A stretch of DNA of 49,337 bases from SHZI01 sp032122615 (GTDB lineage Bacteria; Pseudomonadota; Gammaproteobacteria; Steroidobacterales; GCA-2729495): assembly GCA_032122615.1 (NCBI GenBank), contig JAQBGF010000098.1:1-49337 (forward strand), in the 5' to 3' direction. The position numbers were made by a program, and so were the translations under genes. Under the pieces are notes generated by a model. The model did not search any database. It was given only the letters and a program-made list of their open reading frames with translations, and was not told the DNA's origin. Shown piece after piece: positions 32,523 to 41,299 of the stretch; positions within the stretch are counted from its first letter, which is position 1; every line of letters begins with the position of its first letter.

Positions 32523-35134
32523 GAGCCTGTTGCGGCTTCCCGCCGCCGCACCCATTTCTCGATCTCGACAACGCCGAGCACGACGAGCGCTGTAGCAACG
32601 CAGAGCGCCAGATCCATTGCGGGGAGGGGTACCGTGTGGAACAGCGAATTGAGGGCTGGCAGATAGACGACCGCCAGTTGCAGGGCCACGGTCAGGGTCA
32701 CGGCCCCGAGCAATGGACGATTCGACAGCAATCCGAGTGTTAACAATGAGGTTTGCTCCGAGCGTACCGCCAGCACGTGCCCCAACTGGGTAAAGCACAG
32801 GATCGTGAACACCATTGTCTGCCAGAGCGGTGAACCTTGCCCAACGTGCCACGCCTGCGCGCCGAGCGCCATGGCGGCCATGAGCAGGCCAACGAGCAGG
32901 GCGTGTACGCCGAGTCCGCGCGCAAAGACGCTCTCCCCGGGCGGCCGCGGCGGGCGTTGCATGATGTTTTTCTCGGCCGGCTCCGCCGCCAGTGCAAGCC
33001 CGGGCAGTCCGTCAGTCAGCAGATTGATCCACAGGATCTGGATCGGCACCAGCGGCACGGGCAGGCCAAGGAACGGGGCCAGAAAAATCGTCCAGATTTC
33101 TCCGGAATTAGTCGTCAGCACGTAGCGGATGAAACGCCGCAGGTTGTCGTAGATTCGCCGGCCCTCCCGCACCGCGCGCACGACGGTTGCGAAATTGTCG
33201 TCGAGCAGGACCATGTCGCCGGCTTCCCGGGCCACGTCCGTGCCCGCGATACCCATCGCCACGCCGATGTCGGCGCGGCGCAGTGCCGGGGCGTCATTCA
33301 CGCCGTCGCCGGTCATCGCGACGATCTGTCCCTGGCCTTGCAGGGCGGTGACGATCCGCAGCTTGTGTTCTGGCGTGACCCGCGCAAAGACGCGCGCTGC
33401 TGCCACGCGCTTCTCAAATTCGGCATCCGTCAGCTGATCGATGTCGGCTCCGGTAAGTACCGGTGAATCTTCCGCACCGAGCCCGAGGCGCAGAGCGACT
33501 GCCCGCGCCGTTGTCGGGTGGTCGCCTGTGATCATCACGGGCACAATCCCGGCCCCAAGGCACGTGGCGATGGCCGCCGCCGCCTCCGGGCGCGGCGGGT
33601 CCAGCAGGCCAATAAAGCCGACGAAATCCAGATTCTGTTCGACAAGGTGCGGACTCATATCCCGTGGCATTTCGGCCCACTCGCGGATGCCGACGCCCAG
33701 CACGCGCAGGCCGTCCGCCGCCATCCGTTCCGCCACGGCGAGCAGCGCGGCCGGATCCGTCACGGCGGTCCCGCTTCCCTGCCGTGTTCGCCCCGACAGT
33801 GCCACGATGACCTCGGGCGCTCCCTTGGTGATCGACAGGACGCGACCGTCAGCTAATTGATGCAGGGTCGTCATGCACTTTCGGCCGGAGTCGAACGGCA
33901 GTTCGCCGGTCCGGGGCAGTCGTGTATCGGCGAGAGCGTGCTCGCGACTGGCCTTCCGCGCGGCAATCAGCAAGGCGACTTCGGTGGGGTCGCCGACGGG
34001 GAGGCCGGCGTCGTCTGTTGTCGCGTCGTGGCTGACTGTCATCGCGTCGAGCAGGAGATCCCACGCCGTACCGGCGCCAAACTCTGCGGTACGAACGCCA
34101 TCGCAGTAATACTGGTCCACCCGCATCGCGTTGGCGGTCAGCGTGCCGGTCTTGTCCGAGCAGATGACCGTCACGGAACCGAGTGTCTCCACGGCCGGCA
34201 GCCGTCGAATCAGTGCCTTGTGTGCCAGCATCTTTCGCGCGCCAATGGCCAGCGCGATGCTGACGACCGCTGGCAGGGCCTCCGGAATGGCAGCCACGGC
34301 AAGGCTCAGTGCCGTGAGGAACATCGGCAGTGCGGCCTCACCGCGCAACAGGCCTGTTACGAAGATGATGGCGCAAATGCCAAGCACGATGAGGGCAAGC
34401 CCCCGGCCGAAGACCTCCAGGCGCCGCTGCAGGGGTGTTGCCACGGTGGCCGTGTCGCTGAGGAGGCTGGCGATGCGCCCGAACTCTGTGCGCATGCCGG
34501 TGGCGACGACAACGCCGAGGCCCCGACCATTCGTGACCGCGGTGCCCTTGTATGCCATGTTGTGGCGGTCGCCGATCGGGGAATCGGCAGCGCCGATGGC
34601 TCCGGTGACCTTGTCGACCGGCACGGACTCACCCGTCAGCGCCGCCTCATTGATACACAGGCTCGGCGCCTCGCAAAGGCGCAGGTCCGCCGGCACGATC
34701 CGCCCGGCTTCCAGTGTCACGATGTCGCCGGGCACCAGCTCAGCCGCCGACACCGTGGCCAGCAGCCCGTTTCGCCGTACTGTCGCCGTGGGCCCGACCA
34801 TCGCCTTCAGTGCCGCCAGTGCGCGCTCCGCGCGATACTCCTGGAAGAAGCCGATGACCGCGTTCAGGACAATAATCGCGCCGATGACGATCGTGTCAGC
34901 GAGATCGCCAACGATGCCGGAGATGATCGCGGCGACGATCAGCACCACGATCATGTAGTTCGCAAACTGCGAGGCCAGCATCCGCAGCGCAGAACGCTGG
35001 ACTGTGCTGGTCAGTTCATTGGGTCCGAACGTGGCACGACGGCGTGCAACCTCATCGGGGCTCAGGCCGGAAGAATGTGCCCCGAGACGGTCGAGTGACT
35101 CCGCAACCGTTCGCTGATGCCAGATCTCGTCCAC
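32519..35134 (-). CDS. Type IIA P-type ATPase, probably Ca2+-exporting
   Basis: The 871-residue protein has the full P-type set: actuator LTGES (166-170), phosphorylated Asp327 in SDKTGTLT, and the hinge TGDGVNDAPALRRADIG. Ion-site residues match the SERCA/PMR1 class: PEALP in helix 4, TTNSGEIW in helix 5 (Asn and Glu) and INLLTDGLP in helix 6 (Asn, Thr, Asp). Ca2+ is therefore the likely substrate, though Mn2+ or Na+ relatives exist. The start is GTG 35134. The only plausible ribosome site (GAGG) lies in a small GAGGC/GCCTC hairpin at 35137-35150. The gene follows the tandem Usp gene by 14 bases. Confidence 0.92.
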   Translation of the reverse strand: MDEIWHQRTVAESLDRLGAHSSGLSPDEVARRRATFGPNELTSTVQRSALRMLASQFANYMIVVLIVAAIISGIVGDLADTIVIGAIIVLNAVIGFFQEYRAERALAALKAMVGPTATVRRNGLLATVSAAELVPGDIVTLEAGRIVPADLRLCEAPSLCINEAALTGESVPVDKVTGAIGAADSPIGDRHNMAYKGTAVTNGRGLGVVVATGMRTEFGRIASLLSDTATVATPLQRRLEVFGRGLALIVLGICAIIFVTGLLRGEAALPMFLTALSLAVAAIPEALPAVVSIALAIGARKMLAHKALIRRLPAVETLGSVTVICSDKTGTLTANAMRVDQYYCDGVRTAEFGAGTAWDLLLDAMTVSHDATTDDAGLPVGDPTEVALLIAARKASREHALADTRLPRTGELPFDSGRKCMTTLHQLADGRVLSITKGAPEVIVALSGRTRQGSGTAVTDPAALLAVAERMAADGLRVLGVGIREWAEMPRDMSPHLVEQNLDFVGFIGLLDPPRPEAAAAIATCLGAGIVPVMITGDHPTTARAVALRLGLGAEDSPVLTGADIDQLTDAEFEKRVAAARVFARVTPEHKLRIVTALQGQGQIVAMTGDGVNDAPALRRADIGVAMGIAGTDVAREAGDMVLLDDNFATVVRAVREGRRIYDNLRRFIRYVLTTNSGEIWTIFLAPFLGLPVPLVPIQILWINLLTDGLPGLALAAEPAEKNIMQRPPRPPGESVFARGLGVHALLVGLLMAAMALGAQAWHVGQGSPLWQTMVFTILCFTQLGHVLAVRSEQTSLLTLGLLSNRPLLGAVTLTVALQLAVVYLPALNSLFHTVPLPAMDLALCVATALVVLGVVEIEKWVRRREAATGS

Positions 35135-35148
35135 GCGAGGCGAAAGCC

Positions 35149-36054
35149 TCAGTGCAGTTCAGAAGCAGCGGATCGCGGTACGACCAGGACATCGGTCGGA
35201 GAGAAAAAGGCGGTGTACCGGCAGACGCTGCCGTACCTGGTGCTCGCGGACCGGGCCTTGCGTCCGGCGTGTGTGCCGAGAACGACCAGCGTGGGGGCAA
35301 GCTTCCGGATCTGCGCGAAAAGGCGATCCGCCGCGTCACCGCGTCCGACGATGCGGTGCACGTTCGTGCCGCCACCGGTCTCGGCAATCAGCGCCGCCAT
35401 TTGTCGGTCCCGACTGGTGTGCTCGTCGTCCGTGTACACGTCGAGTGCGCCCTCGGCAATGCCGTAGGCCTCGAGCCGGGACGCAAACGGTACGTCGTAG
35501 GCATTCAGCACATGCAGGGTTCCACCCGCGGCGCACCGGGATGCCCAGACGAGAATCTCAAAGGAGTCGCGGGTCAGGTCAATCGCCGCCAGCACGTTTG
35601 CCGGCCTGTCCTCCGGCGGATGACGAACGAGCAGGAGCGGGCAGGGTACTGTGCCGATCAGCTTGGTTGCCGTGCCGCCGAGCCCGGATTGCCCGGTGCT
35701 TCGTTCATTTTCGCCGTGGGCGCCAACCACGAGCAGGTCGGCGCGATAGTCGATGGCGGCACGGACGATCTTGCGGGCGGCGGGTCCGTTCACAACCCCG
35801 GTAGACAGTTCCAGCTGGTGCGACGGGTCGACGGATTCGGCCTGGCGGCCCAGCGTGATCGCGGCCTGGCGGTGCACGGCCTGCACCTCAGGGCCACTGC
35901 TGCGCCAGAAGCCCGCCAGCTGGCGCCTGGTTGGCGCCACGTGGACGATGCGCAAGGCGGCCTTCTCGCGTCTGGCCCAGTCGGCAGCCGCCCGGACGGC
36001 ACGGTCGCCGGCGGCAGAAAAGTCTGTAGTGACCAGTATTCTTTCGATAATCAC
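35149..36054 (-). CDS. Tandem universal stress protein
   Basis: The 301-residue soluble protein has two Usp folds. The first (about 1-145) starts IERILVTTDFSAAGDRAVRAA and has DLLVVGAHGENERSTG with PCPLLLVRHP. The second (about 150-301) has NVLAAIDLTRDS and LVVLGTHAGRKARSAS with DVLVVP. The ATP-loop glycines are partly altered in both halves. The start is GTG 36054, overlapping the preceding Usp gene by four bases (GTGA). UspE-like tandem proteins help stress and growth-arrest survival. Here it is linked to Ca2+ export. Confidence 0.88.
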   Translation of the reverse strand: MIIERILVTTDFSAAGDRAVRAAADWARREKAALRIVHVAPTRRQLAGFWRSSGPEVQAVHRQAAITLGRQAESVDPSHQLELSTGVVNGPAARKIVRAAIDYRADLLVVGAHGENERSTGQSGLGGTATKLIGTVPCPLLLVRHPPEDRPANVLAAIDLTRDSFEILVWASRCAAGGTLHVLNAYDVPFASRLEAYGIAEGALDVYTDDEHTSRDRQMAALIAETGGGTNVHRIVGRGDAADRLFAQIRKLAPTLVVLGTHAGRKARSASTRYGSVCRYTAFFSPTDVLVVPRSAASELH

Positions 36055-36491
36055 GTTCTTATAGACAGTACGGGGCAGGTGGCGTGTCGCAGTACCCCTT
36101 CGGTCGTGCTGCCCAGCAGAAGGTGCTTCACGCCGCTGTAGCCGTGCGTGGTCATCACGATCAGCGCGGCGTTGTTATCGCTGGCGTAGGTCACGATCTC
36201 CTCTGCAGGACGGCCGACCAGAACCGAGGCCTTCGGCGCACTGCCGAAGGCCGTCAGGTTGGACTTTATGAAGGTATCCAGCTGGGTTTCCGCGCTCCTG
36301 ACCAGTTCGGTAATGGACGGCACCGCGACCGGTCCCATGTCCAGGGTCGTGTAGATGTGCGGTTCTTCAACCACGTAGATGCAGCGCGTGTCTGCCTGCA
36401 GCAGGTCCGCCATCTTCTTGACCCAGGGCAGTGCGTTCAGCGACTGCTCCGAGAAGTCCGTCGGAAATATCAGCAGGCTTTTTGCGGCCAT
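36051..36491 (-). CDS. Universal stress protein, UspA family
   Basis: The 146-residue single-domain Usp begins KSLLIFPTDFSEQSLNALPW. The nucleotide loop THGYSGVKHLLLGSTTEGV is the complete G-2x-G-9x-G(S/T) ATP-binding type, followed by ATCPVLSIR. It starts at ATG 36491 with GAGGAG eight bases upstream. It lies 31 bases downstream of the Rieske oxygenase and is coupled to the tandem Usp gene. Confidence 0.93.
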   Translation of the reverse strand: MAAKSLLIFPTDFSEQSLNALPWVKKMADLLQADTRCIYVVEEPHIYTTLDMGPVAVPSITELVRSAETQLDTFIKSNLTAFGSAPKASVLVGRPAEEIVTYASDNNAALIVMTTHGYSGVKHLLLGSTTEGVLRHATCPVLSIRT

Positions 36492-36522
36492 GTGGTGCGC
36501 TCCTCAATAACTTCAGGGCGGA

Positions 36523-37710
36523 TCAGCCCGTGGCCTTGCGGCTCGCCTTGCGATCCGCGCGGCTGGCGAGCAACGGTACCGGCTCCAGGACCCAGTTGCC
36601 ACTGTCGCGCCGCCGGGGCGATGGTATCGCAAAGGCCGTGTCCTTGCCGTTCCGCTTGGTGAACTCGTCCCAGTCGATGCGCCAGCCCTTGTCGTCGAAC
36701 TTGCTGAGCCACTCGCGGTACGCGGCGACGGCCTTGTCCGCCGGCATCAGCACGTCCTTGGTATTGCTGGTCGGCGTGCGCGGCGGGTAGACGTCCACCA
36801 GGATCTCGATGTCCTGCTGGGCGATGATCTTGTTGCGGGCGTGAATCGGGCCGTCGTTGTGCGGTTCCAGCATGAAGTTGCGCATGTTCACGAAAAAGAT
36901 CCGCGTCTTCATCTGGTCGACCGGCTGTTCAAAGAAGTACTGCCGGAACTTCTGGTTCTTGCCCACGTTGATTTCCGTGACCATCGTGTTCGGGCCGTGG
37001 GTGCCGCTGCCGGCGTAGACATCGCCGGGTGCGCCGGCGGTTGAACTCACCTGGTTCCAGGTCTTGCCCTCGAGTCCCGGTGAGTCGAAGCGGTGGATGA
37101 ACCACATGCCCCAGCCCTGCGGGTAGTTCTCCACCTCGTACTCTCGAACCTTGTACGTTTCGCGGTTGATGCCCTTGAAGCCGTGGGTGGGATGCACGAA
37201 CTCGTTGTGCGCGGGGTCGAGGCCGTTCTCGATCGAGCGTTCGTAGTAGTAATCCACCTCCAGCACCAGCACCGAATTGGCACGCCAGGCGGGATCGGCG
37301 AACTCCTCGATGTCCAGCAGGGGCGTTCGTTCGCTTTCGGGGAGGTCGCCGAGAAAGGCAAACACGACACCGTACTTCTCCACCACCGGGTAGGAGTCCA
37401 CCTTGGCCCGCGGCGGGGGCTTGGTGCCGTAGCCAATGGAGGGGATGTTCTTGCATTCCCCGTCGCCATTGAATTCCCAGCCGTGGTAAGGGCAAACGAC
37501 GCAGTCGCCCTGGATGCGGGGGTTCTTGCCGAGCTCCCAGGCGCCGCCGAGCGACCCCCCGCGATGCACACAGGTGTCGCTGAGCACGCGGGCCTGGCCC
37601 TTGCTGTCGCGGAAGATGGCGAAATTGAGGCCCAGCACCTTGGCGCGTTCTGGCTTGTCCGGGCCCAGGTCTTCGCTCCGGATCATCGGATACCAGAAAT
37701 TGATGTACAT
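36523..37710 (-). CDS. Rieske non-heme iron oxygenase (second paralogue)
   Basis: The 395-residue protein begins MYINFWYPMI at ATG 37710 with GGGAGA upstream; the frame runs 13 codons further but without family similarity. The Rieske site is CVHRGG (Cys47, His49) and CPYHGW (Cys73, His76), separated by a longer loop than in the paralogue at 13170. The iron site is NGLDPAHNEFVH (Asp165, His168, His173). The end is DSGNWVLEPVPL plus a Lys/Arg-rich tail. It heads a minus-strand operon with Usp and Ca2+-transport genes and is divergent from ccoN, an unusual setting for a ring-hydroxylating oxygenase. No electron-transfer partner gene is adjacent. Confidence 0.9.
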   Translation of the reverse strand: MYINFWYPMIRSEDLGPDKPERAKVLGLNFAIFRDSKGQARVLSDTCVHRGGSLGGAWELGKNPRIQGDCVVCPYHGWEFNGDGECKNIPSIGYGTKPPPRAKVDSYPVVEKYGVVFAFLGDLPESERTPLLDIEEFADPAWRANSVLVLEVDYYYERSIENGLDPAHNEFVHPTHGFKGINRETYKVREYEVENYPQGWGMWFIHRFDSPGLEGKTWNQVSSTAGAPGDVYAGSGTHGPNTMVTEINVGKNQKFRQYFFEQPVDQMKTRIFFVNMRNFMLEPHNDGPIHARNKIIAQQDIEILVDVYPPRTPTSNTKDVLMPADKAVAAYREWLSKFDDKGWRIDWDEFTKRNGKDTAFAIPSPRRRDSGNWVLEPVPLLASRADRKASRKATG

Positions 37711-37839
37711 GGACGGATCTCCCAGTGTGGAGAGCCGATTGTTCCGCAAAGCTGCCTGCTAAACAGTCAGCAAAACTACCTATACTCCCAGCACCGGCGG
37801 CCCAGTAGGGTGCCGACTGCACAGTTGACGGAGCACGCC

Positions 37840-39273
37840 TTGAGCGCGGCAACGCAAGTTTATAACGACCGGGTGGTGCGGCAGTTCGCGCTGATGACCG
37901 TGGTGTGGGGCGTGGTTGGCATGGCGGTCGGCACGCTGATCGCTGCCCAGTTGCTCTGGCCAGCCCTCAATTTCGATATACCCTGGCTCACCTTCAGCCG
38001 CCTGCGGCCCCTGCACACCAACGCGGTGATTTTCGCGTTTGGCGGGTCGGCGCTGTTCGCCGCCTCCTACTACATCGTGCAGCGCACTTGCCACGTGCGG
38101 CTGTTCAGCGACCGCCTGGCCGGTTTCACGTTCTGGGGCTGGCAGCTGGTCATCCTGCTGGCGGCAATCTCGCTGCCGCTCGGTGTCACCTCGAGCAAGG
38201 AGTACGCGGAACTCGAATGGCCGATTGACGTGCTGATCGCCATCGTCTGGGTGGTGTACGGGGTGGTGTTCTTCGGCACGCTGGCCAAACGCCGCATCCG
38301 GCACATCTACGTCGCCAACTGGTTTTTCGCGGCCTACATCATCACGATCGCCGTGCTGCACATCGTCAACAGCGCGGCGGTTCCCGTGACCTGGACCAAG
38401 TCTTATCCGATATACGCCGGCACCGTGGACGCCATGGTGCAGTGGTGGTACGGGCACAATGCCGTCGGCTTTTTCCTGACGGCGGGCTTCCTCGGCATGA
38501 TGTACTACTTCGTGCCGAAGCAGGCCGGCCGGCCGGTGTATTCCTACCGGCTGTCAGTCGTGCATTTCTGGTCCCTGATCTCCATATATATGTGGGCGGG
38601 GCCACACCACCTGCACTACACCTCGCTGCCAGACTGGGCACAGTCGCTCGGCATGGTGTTCTCGCTGATTCTCATCGCGCCGTCCTGGGGCGGCATGATC
38701 AACGGCATCATGACCATGTCCGGTGCCTGGGGAAAACTCAGGACGGATCCGATCATGAAGTTCCTGATCGTGTCGCTGTCCTTCTACGGCATGTCCACCT
38801 TCGAAGGGCCGATGATGTCGATCCGCACCGTGAACGCGCTCTCGCATTACACGGACTGGACGATCGGGCACGTGCACTCCGGCGCGCTGGGCTGGGTCGC
38901 AATGATCTCGATCGGCTCGCTCTACATCCTGATTCCGCGGCTGTACGGTCGCCGCGAGATGTACAGCACCCGGTTGATCGACCTGCACTTCTGGATCATG
39001 ACGATTGGGATCGTGTTGTACGTGGCGGCCATGTGGATCGCCGGGGTGATGCAGGGGCTGATGTGGCGCGCGACGAACGCCGACGGCACGCTCACCTACA
39101 GTTTCGTTGAGTCGCTGAGCGCCACCTATCCCTTCTACGCGATCCGCCTGCTCGGCGGGGTGCTGATCCTGGCCGGCATGTTCGTCATGGCCTGGAACGT
39201 CTACCGCACCGTTGCCCAGCGGGCCGACATGCTCGATGTGGCAATTCCACAACCCGCGGCTCAACCGGCCTGA
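37840..39273 (+). CDS. ccoN: cbb3-type cytochrome c oxidase subunit I
   Basis: The 477-residue catalytic subunit has twelve predicted helices. Conserved segments include SRLRPLHTNAVIFAFGGSALF (heme b ligand), WWYGHNAVGFFLTAGF (Cu_B His region), WAGPHHLHYT, and IGHVHSGALGW (heme ligands). It reduces O2 to water with high affinity in the inner membrane. No ATG lies near the family start, so I use TTG 37840 (MSAATQVYNDRVV), with ACGGAG seven bases upstream. A possible -10 box TATACT is at 37781-37786, without a clear -35 or FNR box. It is the first gene of the cco operon. Confidence 0.95.
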   Translation: MSAATQVYNDRVVRQFALMTVVWGVVGMAVGTLIAAQLLWPALNFDIPWLTFSRLRPLHTNAVIFAFGGSALFAASYYIVQRTCHVRLFSDRLAGFTFWGWQLVILLAAISLPLGVTSSKEYAELEWPIDVLIAIVWVVYGVVFFGTLAKRRIRHIYVANWFFAAYIITIAVLHIVNSAAVPVTWTKSYPIYAGTVDAMVQWWYGHNAVGFFLTAGFLGMMYYFVPKQAGRPVYSYRLSVVHFWSLISIYMWAGPHHLHYTSLPDWAQSLGMVFSLILIAPSWGGMINGIMTMSGAWGKLRTDPIMKFLIVSLSFYGMSTFEGPMMSIRTVNALSHYTDWTIGHVHSGALGWVAMISIGSLYILIPRLYGRREMYSTRLIDLHFWIMTIGIVLYVAAMWIAGVMQGLMWRATNADGTLTYSFVESLSATYPFYAIRLLGGVLILAGMFVMAWNVYRTVAQRADMLDVAIPQPAAQPA

Positions 39274-39281
39274 CACGCGCC

Positions 39282-39896
39282 ATGAAACACGACCTGATTG
39301 AAAAAAACCTGGGCCTGCTTGGCATCCTCGTCGCGATTGTGATCAGCGTGGCGGGTTTCGTCGAGATCGTGCCGCTGTACTTCGCGACAGAAACCACCAC
39401 ACCCGCTCCCGGCGTGGTGCCCTACACCGCGCTGGAAGTGGAGGGCAGGGATATCTATATCCGCGAGGGGTGCTACAACTGCCACTCGCAGATGGTCCGC
39501 CCCCTGCGCTCGGAGACAGAGCGCTACGGCCACTATTCCGTTGCGGGCGAATCGGTGTACGACCACCCGTTCCAGTTCGGGTCCAAGCGCACCGGGCCGG
39601 ATCTCGCGCGCGTCGGCGGGCGGTATACGAATTCCTGGCACCGCATTCACCTCAACAATCCGCGGGACGTCGTGCCCGAGTCCAACATGCCCGGGTTTCC
39701 CTGGCTTGACGAGGAGGTCCTCGACGCCGAGCTGACGCCGCGCAAGCTCAAGGCCCTGCGCATGGTCGGCGTGCCCTACACCGATGACGAAATTGCCACG
39801 GCCAGCGAGGCGGTGGCCGGCAAGACTGAAATGGAAGCGCTCATCACCTACCTGCAGATGCTCGGCCGTGCCTCCCGAACCTGGGGGACACCGTGA
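39282..39896 (+). CDS. ccoO: cbb3-type oxidase subunit II, monoheme cytochrome c
   Basis: The 204-residue protein has one N-terminal membrane anchor (about 11-33) and a periplasmic domain with one heme c site, GCYNCHSQMVRPL (Cys64, Cys67, His68). A Met within MPGFPWL is the probable distal ligand. The typical KRTGPDLARVGGRY segment is present. It passes electrons from CcoP to CcoN. It begins eight bases after ccoN, and its stop overlaps the ccoQ ATG by one base (TGATG). Confidence 0.96.
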   Translation: MKHDLIEKNLGLLGILVAIVISVAGFVEIVPLYFATETTTPAPGVVPYTALEVEGRDIYIREGCYNCHSQMVRPLRSETERYGHYSVAGESVYDHPFQFGSKRTGPDLARVGGRYTNSWHRIHLNNPRDVVPESNMPGFPWLDEEVLDAELTPRKLKALRMVGVPYTDDEIATASEAVAGKTEMEALITYLQMLGRASRTWGTP

Positions 39897-40054
39897 TGGA
39901 ACTGGGACTTGTTCGGGGGCTGGCCACGGTGTTCGCGCTGCTGGCGTTCCTGGCTGTGGTGGCCTGGGCTTACGGCCGGCGGCCGAGTGCGGCGTTCCGC
40001 GAGGCGGAGCAATTGCCGCTGGAAGAGGATGACCTGCCGGAGATCCGGCCATGA
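39896..40054 (+). CDS. ccoQ: cbb3-type oxidase subunit CcoQ
   Basis: The 52-residue single-helix protein begins MELGLVRGLATVFALLAFL, followed by a short basic turn (YGRRPS) and an acidic tail (EEDDLPEIRP). Size, helix placement and position between ccoO and ccoP identify it. In other bacteria CcoQ stabilises the oxidase and its interaction with CcoP. It overlaps ccoP by four bases (ATGA). Confidence 0.88.
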   Translation: MELGLVRGLATVFALLAFLAVVAWAYGRRPSAAFREAEQLPLEEDDLPEIRP

Positions 40055-41007
40055 CGAGCGGCTGGAGCTGGTTCATCATCATCGTCAGTCTGGCGAACAT
40101 CGCCGGCGCCTGGTGGCTGCTCAAGGCCAACGCCCAGACGACGATTCCAAAGTCCGAGGGCCCCGATACCGGGCACGTCTGGGACGAGGACCTGACCGAG
40201 CTCAATTCCCCGCTGCCGCGCTGGTGGTACTGGTTGTTCGTACTCACCGTGGTCTGGGGTCTCGGTTACCTGGTCTTCTACCCGGGGCTCGGGAATTTTG
40301 CGGGCGTGCTCGGGTGGACGCAGCAGAATCAGCACGCCGCGGAAGTACAGGCCGCGATGGCGGTACAGGCGCCGCGCTACGCGCGCTTTGCCGGACTGTC
40401 GCTGCCGGCGCTTTCGCAGGATCCCGACGCGATGGGGGAGGCGCGCAGCCTGTTTGCCAACGGCTGCGCGGGTTGCCACGGTTCCGACGCGCGCGGGGCG
40501 CCGGGCTTTCCGAATCTCACGGATGACGACTGGCTCTATGGCAATGCCCCGGAGACCCTGGTCACGACCATCGGCAGTGGCCGCGCCGGCGTGATGCCGG
40601 GCTGGGAGGCCGCGCTCGGCAACGACGGCGTGACGGAAGTCGTGGCCTATGTGCAGAGCCTCGGTGGCAGCGCTGCTGATCCGGCGCTGGCGCAGGCAGG
40701 CGCGCCGCGGTATGCCATGTTCTGCATCGCGTGTCATGGCCCCGATGCGCGCGGTAACCAGGTGCTGGGCGCGCCCAACCTGACCGACGACATCTGGCTG
40801 TTCGGTGGCGACGCCGGGTCCCTCCGGGTATCCATCGGGGAAGGGCGGTATAACGAGATGCCGGCGCACACGGCGCTGCTCGGCCCGGAGCGCGTCCGCC
40901 TCATGGCAGCCTATGTGCTCGGCTTGAGTGCGTCGGGTGGCGCCCCGGGCGTTAACAAAATGGGCGACAGACCGCAGAGCGACGATGGATCCGCAGGCGG
41001 CGGATGA
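40051..41007 (+). CDS. ccoP: cbb3-type oxidase subunit III, diheme cytochrome c
   Basis: The 318-residue protein has two N-terminal helices (about 6-24 and 58-78) joined by an acidic loop (HVWDEDLTELNSPLPRWW), then two cytochrome c domains with CAGCH (139-143) and CIACH (225-229). It accepts electrons from soluble or membrane c-type cytochromes. The last 23 bases overlap the next gene. The C-terminus extends into a low-complexity Gly/Ser/Asp tail (about residues 295-318). Confidence 0.96.
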   Translation: MTSGWSWFIIIVSLANIAGAWWLLKANAQTTIPKSEGPDTGHVWDEDLTELNSPLPRWWYWLFVLTVVWGLGYLVFYPGLGNFAGVLGWTQQNQHAAEVQAAMAVQAPRYARFAGLSLPALSQDPDAMGEARSLFANGCAGCHGSDARGAPGFPNLTDDDWLYGNAPETLVTTIGSGRAGVMPGWEAALGNDGVTEVVAYVQSLGGSAADPALAQAGAPRYAMFCIACHGPDARGNQVLGAPNLTDDIWLFGGDAGSLRVSIGEGRYNEMPAHTALLGPERVRLMAAYVLGLSASGGAPGVNKMGDRPQSDDGSAGGG

Positions 41008-41299
41008 TCCGGTAGCGGTCCGCCGCTGGCCCCCGCGTCTGCAGGTGGTCGCTGCCGTCGGCTGGTCGTCGTTCCTGGCGGCAAGCGTGGGCACCATGCT
41101 GGTTTTCGCCGCGCTCGATCCGGAGGTCATCATCGCGGGCTTCGATAGCGGTGAACCGGGCGCAGAACCGTTCTGGCTGACCCGGACCGGCATCTACTCG
41201 CTGGGCTTTTTCCTCCTGTGGCTGGTCTCCGCGGTTGCCGGAGTGTTGACCGTGATGCTGACGAAGACCCCGGTACCCGGAAAGTCGGCCCCGTCGTGA
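40985..41299 (+). CDS. Two-helix membrane protein within the cco operon
   Basis: The 104-residue protein starts at ATG 40985, inside the ccoP tail. It has two hydrophobic segments (about 20-45 and 70-92) separated by an acidic loop (DPEVIIAGFDSGEPGAEPF). There are no metal-binding Cys or His residues. I have no named family for it, although small membrane proteins at this place between ccoP and ccoG occur in some gammaproteobacterial operons. Overlaps of 23 bases with ccoP and four with ccoG argue for co-expression and a role in oxidase assembly or stability, by position only. Confidence 0.75.
   Translation: MDPQAADDPVAVRRWPPRLQVVAAVGWSSFLAASVGTMLVFAALDPEVIIAGFDSGEPGAEPFWLTRTGIYSLGFFLLWLVSAVAGVLTVMLTKTPVPGKSAPS

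Noticed and set aside
33857..35098. 413-codon plus-strand frame opposite the Ca2+-ATPase
   Set aside because: It is antisense to a full-length P-type ATPase and is rich in Arg/His/Gln from codon mirroring.
37711..37839. FNR/ANR box in front of ccoN
   Set aside because: I looked for TTGAT-N4-ATCAA and close variants in the divergent gap and found none; only a TATACT without a matching -35 is present.
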